A program made the position numbers and the translations under genes. Below the pieces are notes generated by a model. The model worked only from the letters and a program-made list of their open reading frames with translations, was not told where the DNA came from and made no database searches. Below are positions 1 to 8,600 of a DNA stretch of 43,952 nt, one piece after another (within the stretch, counting starts at the first letter, position 1; each line of letters opens with the position of its first letter). This DNA comes from Candidatus Latescibacterota bacterium (GTDB taxonomy: Bacteria > Latescibacterota > UBA2968 > UBA8231): contig JAJDUT010000076.1 in NCBI GenBank assembly GCA_022826515.1, forward strand, positions 1-43,952, in the 5' to 3' direction.

Positions 1-1
1 C

Positions 2-289
2 CGGTCGCGCCACGTCCTCAATCTGGGTCTCCAAGGGAAGCGCGGGTCCACGAGTGGGCGGGTAAACTTCCAATACCTCAGCCGCTTTGAACGGGTATCC
101 GGCCTGTTTGCCGAGTGCGGGCGCGACTATGTGCCCATTTACTTGCTCGATGTGCAGTTGAGCCACCAGTTAGGCCCCTTGCAGATCAACCTGCGAGTGG
201 ACAATGCGCTGCAGTATTACTATGCGACGATCGAGCGCCAAATACGCCCCTTGCGGCGCATTTCCTTGAGCGTGGATGGTGCGCTCTAA
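2..289 (+). CDS. TonB-dependent receptor, C-terminal fragment
   Basis: The frame is open from the first bases of the window to a TAA at 287-289, so only about 95 C-terminal residues are seen. The residues alternate in a beta-barrel manner and the end matches the last strands of TonB-dependent outer-membrane receptors: a VDNAL-x-YYYAT stretch (typical 'v.Nlfd..Y') followed by RPLRRISLSV near the terminus, where the family usually has 'yP.PGR...gv'. Such receptors import siderophores, vitamins or glycans across the outer membrane using TonB energy. The following kinase gene starts inside its last codons (14-nt overlap), which suggests co-transcription and possibly uptake linked to metabolism of a sugar-like substrate. 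The plug domain lies outside the window. A different outer-membrane beta-barrel protein cannot be excluded. Confidence 0.68.
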   Translation, partial: RSRHVLNLGLQGKRGSTSGRVNFQYLSRFERVSGLFAECGRDYVPIYLLDVQLSHQLGPLQINLRVDNALQYYYATIERQIRPLRRISLSVDGAL

Positions 290-1982
290 CAATCCCTATA
301 CAGCTAGTATAGCCCAGTGGCAGGCCGCCCTTGAGCAGGGCCGCTTCGACGGCGAGTTCGGGCGGATCTACGGGCGGGAGCAGGTGGCGGCTTGGCGGGC
401 CAATTACCTAGAGGCCCTGCGGCACTTTGCTGCTCGTTACGGCAGTGAAGGCTGCGTGGTCGTGGCGCGCTGTCCCGGGCAGATGAACGTCATGGGTATG
501 CACATTGACTACGGAGGCATGCCCTCGGTGCGGCTGGCCGTGCGCGGCGCGGATACATTGGTGGTGGCGCGGGAAGCCTCCAGTCGGCGGGTGCGGCTCG
601 CCAGTTTACTGCACAGCCCGGGTGCGCCCGCAGATCGCTTCAAGCCCGTTGAAATAGACTTGGAGGCTATTCTGCCGAAGGCCCGCGTGGCCGAGCGGCA
701 GGCGCTGATGGACTACGCAGGTCAAGTGTGCCGCCAGCGCCTAGAGCACACGGGTAGCGCCTTGGCCCGAGATTGGTCGGCGCTGGTGGAGGGGCAGCTC
801 GTGTACTTGGAGAGTTATTTCCGCGATCGCTTGGACTTGGGCGGTTTCGATGGGCTGGTGTGGAGCAGTGTCTCGCCCAGCGGGGGCATGAGCTCGTCTT
901 CGGCGCTGGTGGTGGCGACGGCACTGGCGACGATGGGGGTTCACGGATTGGATCCGCGGCGCGATATGCCCGAAGCGGACTTGGTCGATGGGCTGGGTAC
1001 CTCGGAGTGGATGCGGGGTACTCGTGGTGGCACGGCTGACCACGGCGGGATGATCTTGGGCCGGGCGGGCCAGTTGGTCGGCGTCGGCGTCTTTCCGGCC
1101 CGCGTGCAAGGCGAGGCCGCGTTGCCCGACGAGTACGCGGCTATAGTGCTCGACAGCGGCGTTGTGCGCACATACGACGAGGCCGTCAAGGAAGAGACGG
1201 TTATCGCCTACCCGCTCGGCGCGTTTATCGCCCGCGAGTTGATTTTGCCGCAGCTAGGTAAAAATAGCAACGTGCGCGATCGCATCCGCTATATCCGGGA
1301 TATTGCGACAGCGCCACTCGGGTTGTCGCTTGCGGAGCTGTACCGGGTCTTGGGTCAGATGCCTCGGCAGACTAGTCTGGCGGAGTTAGCTGCCGAAGCG
1401 CAAGCAGCCGGAGTCGGGGAGCATTTCGACGCCATGTGCCAGCGGGAGGTCGCTGGCAAGTTTCAGCTTTTATCCGAGGACACGCCGTTGTTTATTCGCC
1501 GACGCTGTGTTTACGGCTTGGCCGAGCAGGACCGGGTGGCCGGTATGCTCGCGTACCTCAATGCGGGCGATATGTCCACGGCCTTGGAACTGATCCGCAT
1601 CTCGCACGACGGCGATCTGGACCGAGAGGTCGAAGACGAAGTTTTGGCGCAGCTTGCAGAGCGAGCCGAGCGCGGGGAAGAGCGAGCGCAACTGCGCTTT
1701 TTGCCGGGGGGCTACGGGCGGATGACGCCGTCCTATGATCGGACTGTGCGGGTGGTCAATCGGTTTCTCGCCGCCGAGGGACCAACAGCGGGGGCCGTGC
1801 AGCGGCTGGGCGCTGGTTGGGGCGGCAATATCGGCGGGCTAGTCCACCGTGCGTTTGTCGATGGAGAACGCCGTGCCGCGTTTGCCGAGATGTTGCGAAC
1901 GGAGCTGGGCCATGAGCCAGAGCTAGCAGTGGCCGTGCCCGGCGAAGGAGCCGGTTTGCTCGCCGCGCCCCAAGGAGATTGA
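276..1982 (+). CDS. Galactokinase-like GHMP family kinase
   Basis: A 568-residue cytoplasmic protein with the three GHMP-kinase motifs. Motif 1 (about residues 69-79, NVMGMHIDYGG) corresponds to the galactokinase signature GEHTDY, with Met replacing the sugar-contacting Glu but His and Asp kept. Motif 2 is the glycine/serine phosphate loop SPSGGMSSSSAL (about 205-216). Motif 3 near the C-terminus is LGAGWGGNIGGLV. The family phosphorylates sugars or small alcohols with ATP. At 568 residues it is clearly longer than typical galactokinases (about 390), with an inserted middle region. The start at 276 overlaps the TonB-receptor stop and has no strong ribosome site, so a slightly later start is possible. 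The downstream CoA transferase begins 1 nt after the stop. The substrate is unknown; the altered motif 1 argues against simple galactokinase. Confidence 0.85.
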   Translation: MVRSNNPYTASIAQWQAALEQGRFDGEFGRIYGREQVAAWRANYLEALRHFAARYGSEGCVVVARCPGQMNVMGMHIDYGGMPSVRLAVRGADTLVVAREASSRRVRLASLLHSPGAPADRFKPVEIDLEAILPKARVAERQALMDYAGQVCRQRLEHTGSALARDWSALVEGQLVYLESYFRDRLDLGGFDGLVWSSVSPSGGMSSSSALVVATALATMGVHGLDPRRDMPEADLVDGLGTSEWMRGTRGGTADHGGMILGRAGQLVGVGVFPARVQGEAALPDEYAAIVLDSGVVRTYDEAVKEETVIAYPLGAFIARELILPQLGKNSNVRDRIRYIRDIATAPLGLSLAELYRVLGQMPRQTSLAELAAEAQAAGVGEHFDAMCQREVAGKFQLLSEDTPLFIRRRCVYGLAEQDRVAGMLAYLNAGDMSTALELIRISHDGDLDREVEDEVLAQLAERAERGEERAQLRFLPGGYGRMTPSYDRTVRVVNRFLAAEGPTAGAVQRLGAGWGGNIGGLVHRAFVDGERRAAFAEMLRTELGHEPELAVAVPGEGAGLLAAPQGD

Positions 1983-1983
1983 G

Positions 1984-3171
1984 ATGGAACCTTTATTGGA
2001 CGGCGTGCGGGTGCTCGACTTGACGCGGGTGTTGGCCGGGCCGTACGCGTCCATGGTGCTGGCCGATTTGGGCGCGGAGGTGATCAAGGTCGAGCTACCG
2101 GGTACGGGCGATGAGGCGCGGGGATTCGGGCCGTTTCAAAACGGCGAGAGCGCGTACTTTGCCAGCGTCAACCGGGGCAAGAAGAGCGCGACGATCGACT
2201 TGCGGCAGGCGCAGGGCCAAGACTTGGCGCGGCGTTTGGCCGGTGAGTGCGACGTGTTGATTGAGAATTTTCGTCCCGGTAGTATGGAGCGATTTGGATT
2301 GGGATACGCGGACCTACACGCGCTGTATCCGCGCTTGGTGTACGCGTCGATTTCGGGTTTTGGCCAGACTGGCCCGTACGCGCAGCGGCCCGCGTACGAT
2401 GTGCTCATTCAGGCGATGGGGGGGCTGGCCAGCATCACCGGGCAGCCCGATGGGCCGCCGGTGCGGGTCGGCTCGTCGATTGCCGATTTGAGTGCGGCGC
2501 TCTTTGGAGCCATTGGCATTCTCGCGGCCTTAGAGCGGGCGCGGCGCACCGGCGAGGGGCAGCAAGTCGATATTTCCATGCTCGACTGTCAGGTGGCGCT
2601 GCTGGAAAACGCCCTCGCCCGCTACGCCGTATCTGGCGAAGTGCCCCAGCCGCTCGGGTCGCGGCATCCGGCCATTACGCCTTTTCAGTTTTTTGCTGCC
2701 AGTGATGGCTATATCGTCATTGCCGCGGGCAATGATAGGCTCTGGCGTCAGTTCTGCGACGCCTTGGGCCTCGGCGCACTGGCCGACGATCCGCGCTTTG
2801 CCAGTAATGCGCTCCGCACCGAGAATCACGCGGCGTTGGAGCCGGTGCTGGAACGGGTGCTGGCCGAGAAAACCGTTGATGAGTGGTGCTCTATACTAGC
2901 TGAAGCCGGCGTGCCGAGCGGGCCGTTGTGCGATGTGGGGCAGGTCTTTAGCGATGAGCAGGTGGCGGCGCGGGATATGATCGTCGAACTGGAGCATCCA
3001 GTCGCGGGCCGACAGACGGTGGCCAATTCGCCGCTGCGTTTTTCCGCGACACCGGTCGAGTTGCGCGGGCCAGCGCCCTTGTTGGGGCAGCACACCGAGG
3101 AGGTCTTAAGTGGCGTTTTGGGGCTGACGGAAGGGGAGATGGAGGGGTTGCGGGATGAGGGGGTTATATGA
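1984..3171 (+). CDS. CoA transferase family III (CaiB/BaiF)
   Basis: A full-length (395 residues) family III acyl-CoA transferase. It has the N-terminal signature GVRVLDLTRVLAGPYASM, the conserved LGAEVIKVE and NRGKKS segments, and the IENFRPG motif. Asp201 in the VDISMLD stretch aligns with the catalytic aspartate of formyl-CoA/oxalate CoA transferase. These enzymes move CoA between carboxylic acids through aspartyl-CoA intermediates in the cytoplasm. A clear ribosome site (AAGGAGATTGAG) precedes the ATG, only 1 nt after the GHMP kinase stop, so the two form an operon. The acid substrate cannot be read from the sequence. The TGA overlaps the start of the next, broken membrane gene (ATGA). 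Confidence 0.95.
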   Translation: MEPLLDGVRVLDLTRVLAGPYASMVLADLGAEVIKVELPGTGDEARGFGPFQNGESAYFASVNRGKKSATIDLRQAQGQDLARRLAGECDVLIENFRPGSMERFGLGYADLHALYPRLVYASISGFGQTGPYAQRPAYDVLIQAMGGLASITGQPDGPPVRVGSSIADLSAALFGAIGILAALERARRTGEGQQVDISMLDCQVALLENALARYAVSGEVPQPLGSRHPAITPFQFFAASDGYIVIAAGNDRLWRQFCDALGLGALADDPRFASNALRTENHAALEPVLERVLAEKTVDEWCSILAEAGVPSGPLCDVGQVFSDEQVAARDMIVELEHPVAGRQTVANSPLRFSATPVELRGPAPLLGQHTEEVLSGVLGLTEGEMEGLRDEGVI

Positions 3172-3449
3172 GAGGCGGGGAACGCGCTCTAAACAGTCCG
3201 GTTGGGACCTCGGATCGCATCGAGAGCTTGGATGTGCTACGCGGCTTTGCCGTGCTCGGTATATTGGTCATGAACATCCAAGCGTTTGCAATGCCTATGG
3301 CTGCGTACTTTAACCCCACGGCATACGGCGATCTCAGCGGTAGCAACTTTTTTACTTGGCTGGTTGGCTACTTGTTCGTCGACCAGAAGTTTTTGTCGAT
3401 GTTCTCGCTTCTTTTTGGTGCCGGCATCTGCTTGTTCCCGAGAGGGTAG
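3168..3449 (+). pseudogene. Truncated DUF418 membrane protein (5' remnant)
   Basis: The 93-residue product begins like DUF418/YeiB-type membrane proteins: RIESLDVLRGFAVLGILVMN (first helix, residues 17-36), then a second hydrophobic segment and KFLSMFSLLFGAGI (about 75-88). Family members run to roughly 380-430 residues with many membrane segments; here the frame stops just after the second conserved motif. No continuation is seen in another frame before the promoter of the next gene at 3530. The ATG overlaps the CoA-transferase stop (ATGA), so this was once the third gene of that operon. I read it as an operon end truncated by insertion or deletion next to the accessory block. A functional short protein is unlikely. 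Confidence 0.7.
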
Positions 3450-3529
3450 AGGGAATTTTATCACCCGCTTTAGGGCCGCTTTTCCACGAAGCGAGTACTG
3501 AGGGGACTGATGCCCGCTAACGAAAAAGG

Positions 3530-3558
3530 TTGACTTGGGTTGGGTGTTCGGCTAGTAT
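3530..3558 (+). promoter_or_regulatory. Sigma70-type promoter for the Uma2 gene
   Basis: TTGACT at 3530-3535, a 17-base spacer and TAGTAT at 3553-3558 fit a vegetative promoter. Transcription would start near 3565, shortly before the ATG at 3590. This also excludes the longer reading frame that opens with the TTG inside the -35 box. Confidence 0.6.
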
Positions 3559-3589
3559 CAGATCTAACTCCAACAGCAAAGTTTCTATT

Positions 3590-4141
3590 ATGACTGAACA
3601 AATGGTTGCCCCGATGACCGCCGCCGAACTGCTGGCGATGCCGCACAATGGCTATCGCTACGAACTTGTACAAGGAGAATTGCGCCAGATGGCACCTGCC
3701 GGCAGACAACACGGACGTATTGCCGCCAATTTTATTGGCAGCCTAATTGCATTTGTCAAAGAACATAATCTGGGGGAAGTGCATTCGTCGGAGACCGGCT
3801 TCATCATTGACACCGCGCCCGATACAGTTCGTGCGCCCGACGTCAGCTTTGTGTCGCGGGAACGCGCTGAGGCGACCGCAGAAGAACGGGGTTTTTTCCC
3901 CGGCGCACCCGACCTCGCCGTTGAGGTCATTTCGCCCAATGATCGCTACAGGGAAGTGGAAGAGAAAGTGTCCGACTGGCTGCGGGCGGGTACGCAGATG
4001 GTCGTTGTGATCGATCCCTACCAACGCACCATAGCGGTGTACCGCGCTCCCGACGATATTTGTATTCTCACCGAAGGGGATGTGCTCGACGGCGGCGATG
4101 TGGTGCCGGGGTGGAAGATGCCGCTGGCAGACGTGTTCTAA
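3590..4141 (+). CDS. Uma2 family (DUF820) putative endonuclease
   Basis: 183 residues of the Uma2/DUF820 family, which has a restriction-endonuclease-like PD-(D/E)XK fold and is very abundant in cyanobacteria and in some uncultured phyla; its cellular role is not established. Visible marks are the N-terminal MTAAELLAM and the NGYRYELVQGEL segment, RAPDVSFVSRER, then PDLAVEVISPND (second catalytic acid region) and EVEEKVSDWLRAGTQMVVVIDP. The start at 3590 is preferred over an upstream TTG because the TTG is part of a good promoter and family members start near this point. It stands alone at the left edge of the accessory block, facing the minus-strand DprA-like gene, and may itself be a mobile or horizontally acquired gene. 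Confidence 0.9.
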   Translation: MTEQMVAPMTAAELLAMPHNGYRYELVQGELRQMAPAGRQHGRIAANFIGSLIAFVKEHNLGEVHSSETGFIIDTAPDTVRAPDVSFVSRERAEATAEERGFFPGAPDLAVEVISPNDRYREVEEKVSDWLRAGTQMVVVIDPYQRTIAVYRAPDDICILTEGDVLDGGDVVPGWKMPLADVF

Positions 4142-4168
4142 AGGCTGGATCAGGATTTGGTGCTGTAG

Positions 4169-5443
4169 TCAGATCGGAAGGGACAACTGTTTATCCTTCG
4201 GACTCGTTTGATCGGACAGTTCAAAACACACCGGCCGCAACTTCTTGATGACCACTTTTTGCTCGATAGCCCTGTTCATCCAAGCGTCGAATTGCGACTT
4301 CTTAAGGCCATAGTGTTTTTCTAACTCTGTTTTTTTGATAGCCCCATTGGCAAGTCGTGTGCGGAGCGATTGAATGAAGTGCCCGTATAGGTCAGAGCTG
4401 TCTGATGGCACCTGCGGGCTGATGTGCGCGGGTTGTTCCGAGACTTTACCGGCACCAGAAGGAGCGGCCTCTACTTCAGTGGCTGCATATAAGGAGTTGT
4501 CCTCTATCTGCTCTGATGAGGCGGCTGGTTGATCCGAGGCACAGAGCCGCTGGATTACCTCCTGCGGGGGACCTTGTGCATGATGGACGCTTAAAAGGGC
4601 CGTATTGCCAGAACCATCACTGTCTTGGCGGACCCAGATTGGCACCCATTGTTTCTTCATGTTCTCAATGGCACCTTCCCAAGTGCCACCTTTTATACCG
4701 GAATGAACAACTAACGCTCTATCGGACAGGCAGTAGATGTACTTGTTCCTTTGCATGGCCCTGCCGACGGTGAAACCTGTCTCGGGGTTAAATGACGATA
4801 TCAGCACCAGATCCTGGGACCGCAGATGGGAGCGGTACATCTTACTTGACGACGCACGTAGCAGGCTGTCCGCAAGAATGCCGACAACAGTGCCTCCCTT
4901 ATCCAGTGCCCCGAACATTGCGGCTTGGTCAATTCCCCTTGCTCCGCCTGATACGACGGAGTAACCGGCAGCAGCCACAGCCTCGCCGAATAACCGAGTC
5001 CAAGAAAGATCGCGATCCGAGGCTTTTCGAGAGCCGACGACCGCGATTCCTCCAGAGCACAGCAGCGTTCGGCGACCGCAGCCGTATAGCACCGCAGGGG
5101 ATGCTCGGCCAAGTCGCTTCTTCAAGCGTTCCGGATAGTCCTCGTCAGCACTCGTCAACCACCATAAGCCAGCTTGCGCCCACCGATCCTTGGCAAGCCC
5201 CAAGGCACTTCCTCGGTCTAGAAGCCTCTTGATCCGCTCCGTAGTTCCTCTAGGGTCGGGTCTGCCTCCCAAGACTTCATCCACATTCTCTAAGAGGTAT
5301 TCTAGGGTTGCATCCCGTTCCTTGAGCCAGTTTGCGAATGCCCACCATTCTTCCGTCGTTAAAGGTTTCGCTCCGTTGTCATCAGAGCCGGAAAGGTGTG
5401 CCGTCAGGAGCAGCACCGCATCGCTGTTACCAGATGTAGCCAT
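4169..5443 (-). CDS. DprA/Smf-like SLOG-fold protein
   Basis: 424 residues. The core resembles the Rossmann/SLOG domain of DNA-processing protein DprA: a YPERLKKRL...PAVLYGCG lead-in (about 102-122), AVVGSRKASDRD (about 132-143), SVVSGGARGIDQAAM (about 163-176) and the GGTVVGILADSLL strand. A MQRNKYIYCLSDRALVVHSG segment follows, matching DprA's 'RNriIa.LS....VvEa'. The C-terminus (about 350-410) looks like a winged-helix or helical DNA-binding domain. Canonical DprA loads RecA on incoming single-stranded DNA. This protein diverges in the ligand loop, has an extended tail and sits beside a large helicase, so a defence or DNA-sensing role is a reasonable inference (DprA-like proteins occur in ShosTA-type systems). 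AGGAGG lies 6 nt before the ATG. A 20-bp element shared with the 11.2-kb region lies just upstream. Confidence 0.85.
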   Translation of the reverse strand: MATSGNSDAVLLLTAHLSGSDDNGAKPLTTEEWWAFANWLKERDATLEYLLENVDEVLGGRPDPRGTTERIKRLLDRGSALGLAKDRWAQAGLWWLTSADEDYPERLKKRLGRASPAVLYGCGRRTLLCSGGIAVVGSRKASDRDLSWTRLFGEAVAAAGYSVVSGGARGIDQAAMFGALDKGGTVVGILADSLLRASSSKMYRSHLRSQDLVLISSFNPETGFTVGRAMQRNKYIYCLSDRALVVHSGIKGGTWEGAIENMKKQWVPIWVRQDSDGSGNTALLSVHHAQGPPQEVIQRLCASDQPAASSEQIEDNSLYAATEVEAAPSGAGKVSEQPAHISPQVPSDSSDLYGHFIQSLRTRLANGAIKKTELEKHYGLKKSQFDAWMNRAIEQKVVIKKLRPVCFELSDQTSPKDKQLSLPI

Positions 5444-5489
5444 TTCAACCTCCTGTGCTTGCTAATGCTAGCTCCCTAACGAGGCGAAT

Positions 5490-5509
5490 AAAACAGCGTC
5501 AAGCTCAAG
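5490..5509. repeat. 20-bp direct repeat, copy 1
   Basis: AAAACAGCGTCAAGCTCAAG is identical at 5490-5509 and 11244-11263, in the same orientation. Both copies lie upstream of a minus-strand gene (47 nt before the DprA-like gene, 134 nt before the AAA/nuclease gene). Read on the minus strand it contains TTGAGC/TTGACG, so it may be a shared promoter or operator; alternatively it marks the ends of an inserted block. Confidence 0.6.
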
Positions 5510-5511
5510 TC

Positions 5512-5558
5512 AAGGGCGGCCATCTCAGCACGTCGAGATGGCCGCCCTTTTTGTTTTC
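5512..5558 (+). terminator. Strong stem-loop with 3' T-tract (plus-facing)
   Basis: A perfect 15-bp stem (5512-5526 with 5535-5549, AAGGGCGGCCATCTC and its complement) with an 8-nt loop is followed by a T-rich run on the plus strand. It is a textbook intrinsic terminator for rightward transcription, yet both flanking genes are on the minus strand. Read leftward there is no T-tract immediately after the stem, so termination of the helicase message would be weak. Confidence 0.6.
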
Positions 5559-5610
5559 ATCGCTGATAAGCAGCTTTGAGGATTTTGGTCGGGGATGTTG
5601 GAACGGTACC

Positions 5611-8600
5611 TCAGAAAGCCTCAGCGTCTTGCGCTGACTGGGCTTCCTTCAGAATACGACCAAAACTAGTAGCTTCGTAACGTACATTTAAATAACTCTC
5701 AGAGGCGGAGGATGCCATTGCGTCTACTGTAATAGAAGAAAGAGGATCATGTCCCTCAAAATAATAAAACTTGACTAATTCACGGTCGCCGTCCGCCAGC
5801 GCCCGCAAAAAGTCGTCGTCGCGATTCCAGTTACTAGAGGACTTTAAGTAGTCAAAAGTCTGGGCGATTCCAGCTCGATTTCCTGATACTGACTCATTTA
5901 CAATATGTCTGAGATTCACCCCGTACTTGCCATCTAGGGACTTAACAACACGGTCAAAGGTACCTCGAACAGCGTTGCCATACTTATCATTCTTGTTGGT
6001 CTTTCCAAACGCAACGATTTTAAGTATTCCTAGCTCATCATGTACAGAGACACTATAAAAGTCAAATAGAGGATGGGGGTTTGGGGGATTATAAACGCTG
6101 TATTCATACAGAATTCCACCTATTACATTCGAGGGATCACCTAAATCTATACCCTGCAAGGGACCCGCCTCAAGCGGCAGTCCAAAAGGAGAGGGTGCAT
6201 TATTCATAATAACTCCGGGTGGGTTAGTAGAGCGTGAGTGCTCTACACCTTTGGAAGGGGAAGAGGGAGAGGGTTCAGAAAGTGGTTTGGAAGGCGACGC
6301 GGGCGGCAAGTAGGTCGGACCACTGGCAATGGGACGTAACTTGTCAAGCTCTCCACCCGGAACAACGCGACCTTGCTGTTTCATCTTGAGCAGAATACTT
6401 CGCAGAAGAGAGCGTGCTGGCAAGCGCTTGTCTAAGTGGGTCAGATTAGCAAGCACCACAAAGTGTTCCTGCGCTCTACTAACCGCGACGCTGATCAGAC
6501 GCGCCCCAACATGGTCGGGCGGCACCCCCTGCACGAACTGTCCGATAGCTCTACGTCCGCCGCTTTCGGGAATTTCCAACAGTACAATTCGACGTTCGTC
6601 ACCTTGAAAACGATGGACTGTTCCGCAATGCACTAAGTTGTCGGGGCTATCTTCTTTGAGCAGCTTTTGGATATGGCGTGCCTGTGCGGCATAAGGTGTG
6701 CAGATGCCGAGGTCGTGGTTGGTTTCTACCACACCGTTCAGTCGAAGATGTCGCACAAAGTTGCTCACGAGCAAGGCATGGAGTTTGTTCAAGCGTGAAA
6801 AGGAAGCATTATGGCTCTCGACCGGCCTAAGATCCGACGTGTCGATGATGGTGAGCGGCTTTTCAAACGGATTTGGTGGCAAACGACCGAGTACCTTTTT
6901 TCGTGCTGGGGAGGTCCTCAGTTTACCTTCGTACATTGGCTCGGAGATAAGTCCACAGATCTCAGGGTGCATCCGGTACTGGGTGGTCAGCATTATCAGG
7001 CCGGGAGCATCGGGTTTTGTCCGTTCTGTTGCGGTGAAGGGATCAAGCCCTAGCTCTTGGAAGATTGCTTCCTGCTCGGTATTCACAATAGGTGGTATCT
7101 GACGAAAATCGCCTGAGATCACCACTCGTTCGCTCGCCAGACCAGCCGAGAACCATACCGCTGGTCGGAAAACCATTGATGCTTCCTCAACGATAACCAA
7201 GTCAAATTGGCCGATTTCCTTAGTGAGGTATGCTTTAGTACAGGTTGCTCCAACGATCCTCGCATCCTGTAGCTCTGTCTTCCCAAGGGCTGAGAACTCT
7301 GCCTCTATTTTGCGTATTTGGGTGCCCAACTCATCGCGTTGCTGTTTGGACTTGTCGACGATGGCCTGTGCATTCGTCTTATCTTCACCGGCCACAGCGG
7401 ATTGGAGATCATCACGCATTTGCTCGGCCTGATCGGAGCGCTGGATAGCCGTCGCACTTTGTTCCTTAAACTCTCTGATGCGCATCTCGATCCGTAGGGA
7501 CTCCAGCGCATCGCGTTGAATGTTATGGGACAATTCCTTCTTTAACGCTTCACCTTTACGGAAGGTTTGGTTGATGTTTTGCATCTCCGTTTTGACACGC
7601 CGCTCTGCTTCGTCGAGAGCTTTAAATTGGGCAAGACATTGTTGCGCGTGCTGAGTCTCGGCGTCAACCCGTGCGATCTTTTTCTTAAGTTGTCGCTTTT
7701 TCTCTTTTAGCTCGGCTGTGTGCCGTCCCATGGTGTCATATTCTCCAAGCGCTGCGATTTCTTTTTCAAGTTGCTTCTTTCTTTGAGGTGTCTTCCCAAG
7801 TGTTGCGATTTCTTTTTCAAGTTGCTTCTTTCTTCGCACTGTCTTCTCAAGTGCTGCGATCTCCGCTTCTGTTTTGCGTAATTCGGTGCCCAACTCATCG
7901 CATTGCTGTTTGAATTTCTGAGTCTCGGCATCCACCTGTGCGATCTTTTTCTCAAGTTGCTCCTTTTTCTCCGCTAGCCCGGCTGAACGCCGTCCGACAA
8001 TCTCATCGATTACTACATATTTGCGATATTCAGACTCCAGTTTGTCATCGGCGATGCGGCCTAAACGAACAACCTTACCTTCCTCCATGGCGGGGTGCTC
8101 ATGGGTAAGTGTTTCGCAAATCTTATAGAGAACTTGATCTACGGCCTTGTTCGTATTGGAGCAGATCAACGTTCGCTTCCCGCTGTTGAACGCCGAGCGC
8201 ACAATCGCACTTAACGTCATGGTTTTGCCGCAACCGGGAGGCCCCCAAATGAACATTAGTGCCTCCCTAAGTGCAGCCTGATAGACTTTACGCTGACTGG
8301 CGTCTAATTCAGAACCGTCACCCGCCCGGATTGGACGAGCGGGCCTTTTGGGCGAGACACCCGGCTGGACTACCGCATCGGCGAGGGTGCGGTTGAGCGT
8401 GATTTCTCCTTTATTGACCGCTTCGATTTTCTCCTTGAGTGCCGCCAACAAACGAGTCGCATCAATCAGCAGCACCGCAGAGCGCACCTCGTTGCCGATG
8501 CCCTTCTTCAGGGCCAAGATCAGATGGCTAGCCCCAATCGACGCAATCGTTCCCTCGACCCGCCGCTGACCGACTTGAATCTCGATCTGAGCTTCCAAAA

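Noticed and set aside
3530..3589. Longer Uma2 start at 3530
   Set aside because: That TTG is the -35 box of a well-formed promoter; ATG 3590 fits the family.
7300..7960. Repeated DNA units that could suggest a CRISPR or tandem array
   Set aside because: They lie in frame inside the helicase gene and encode coiled-coil heptads; spacing is irregular and copies diverge.
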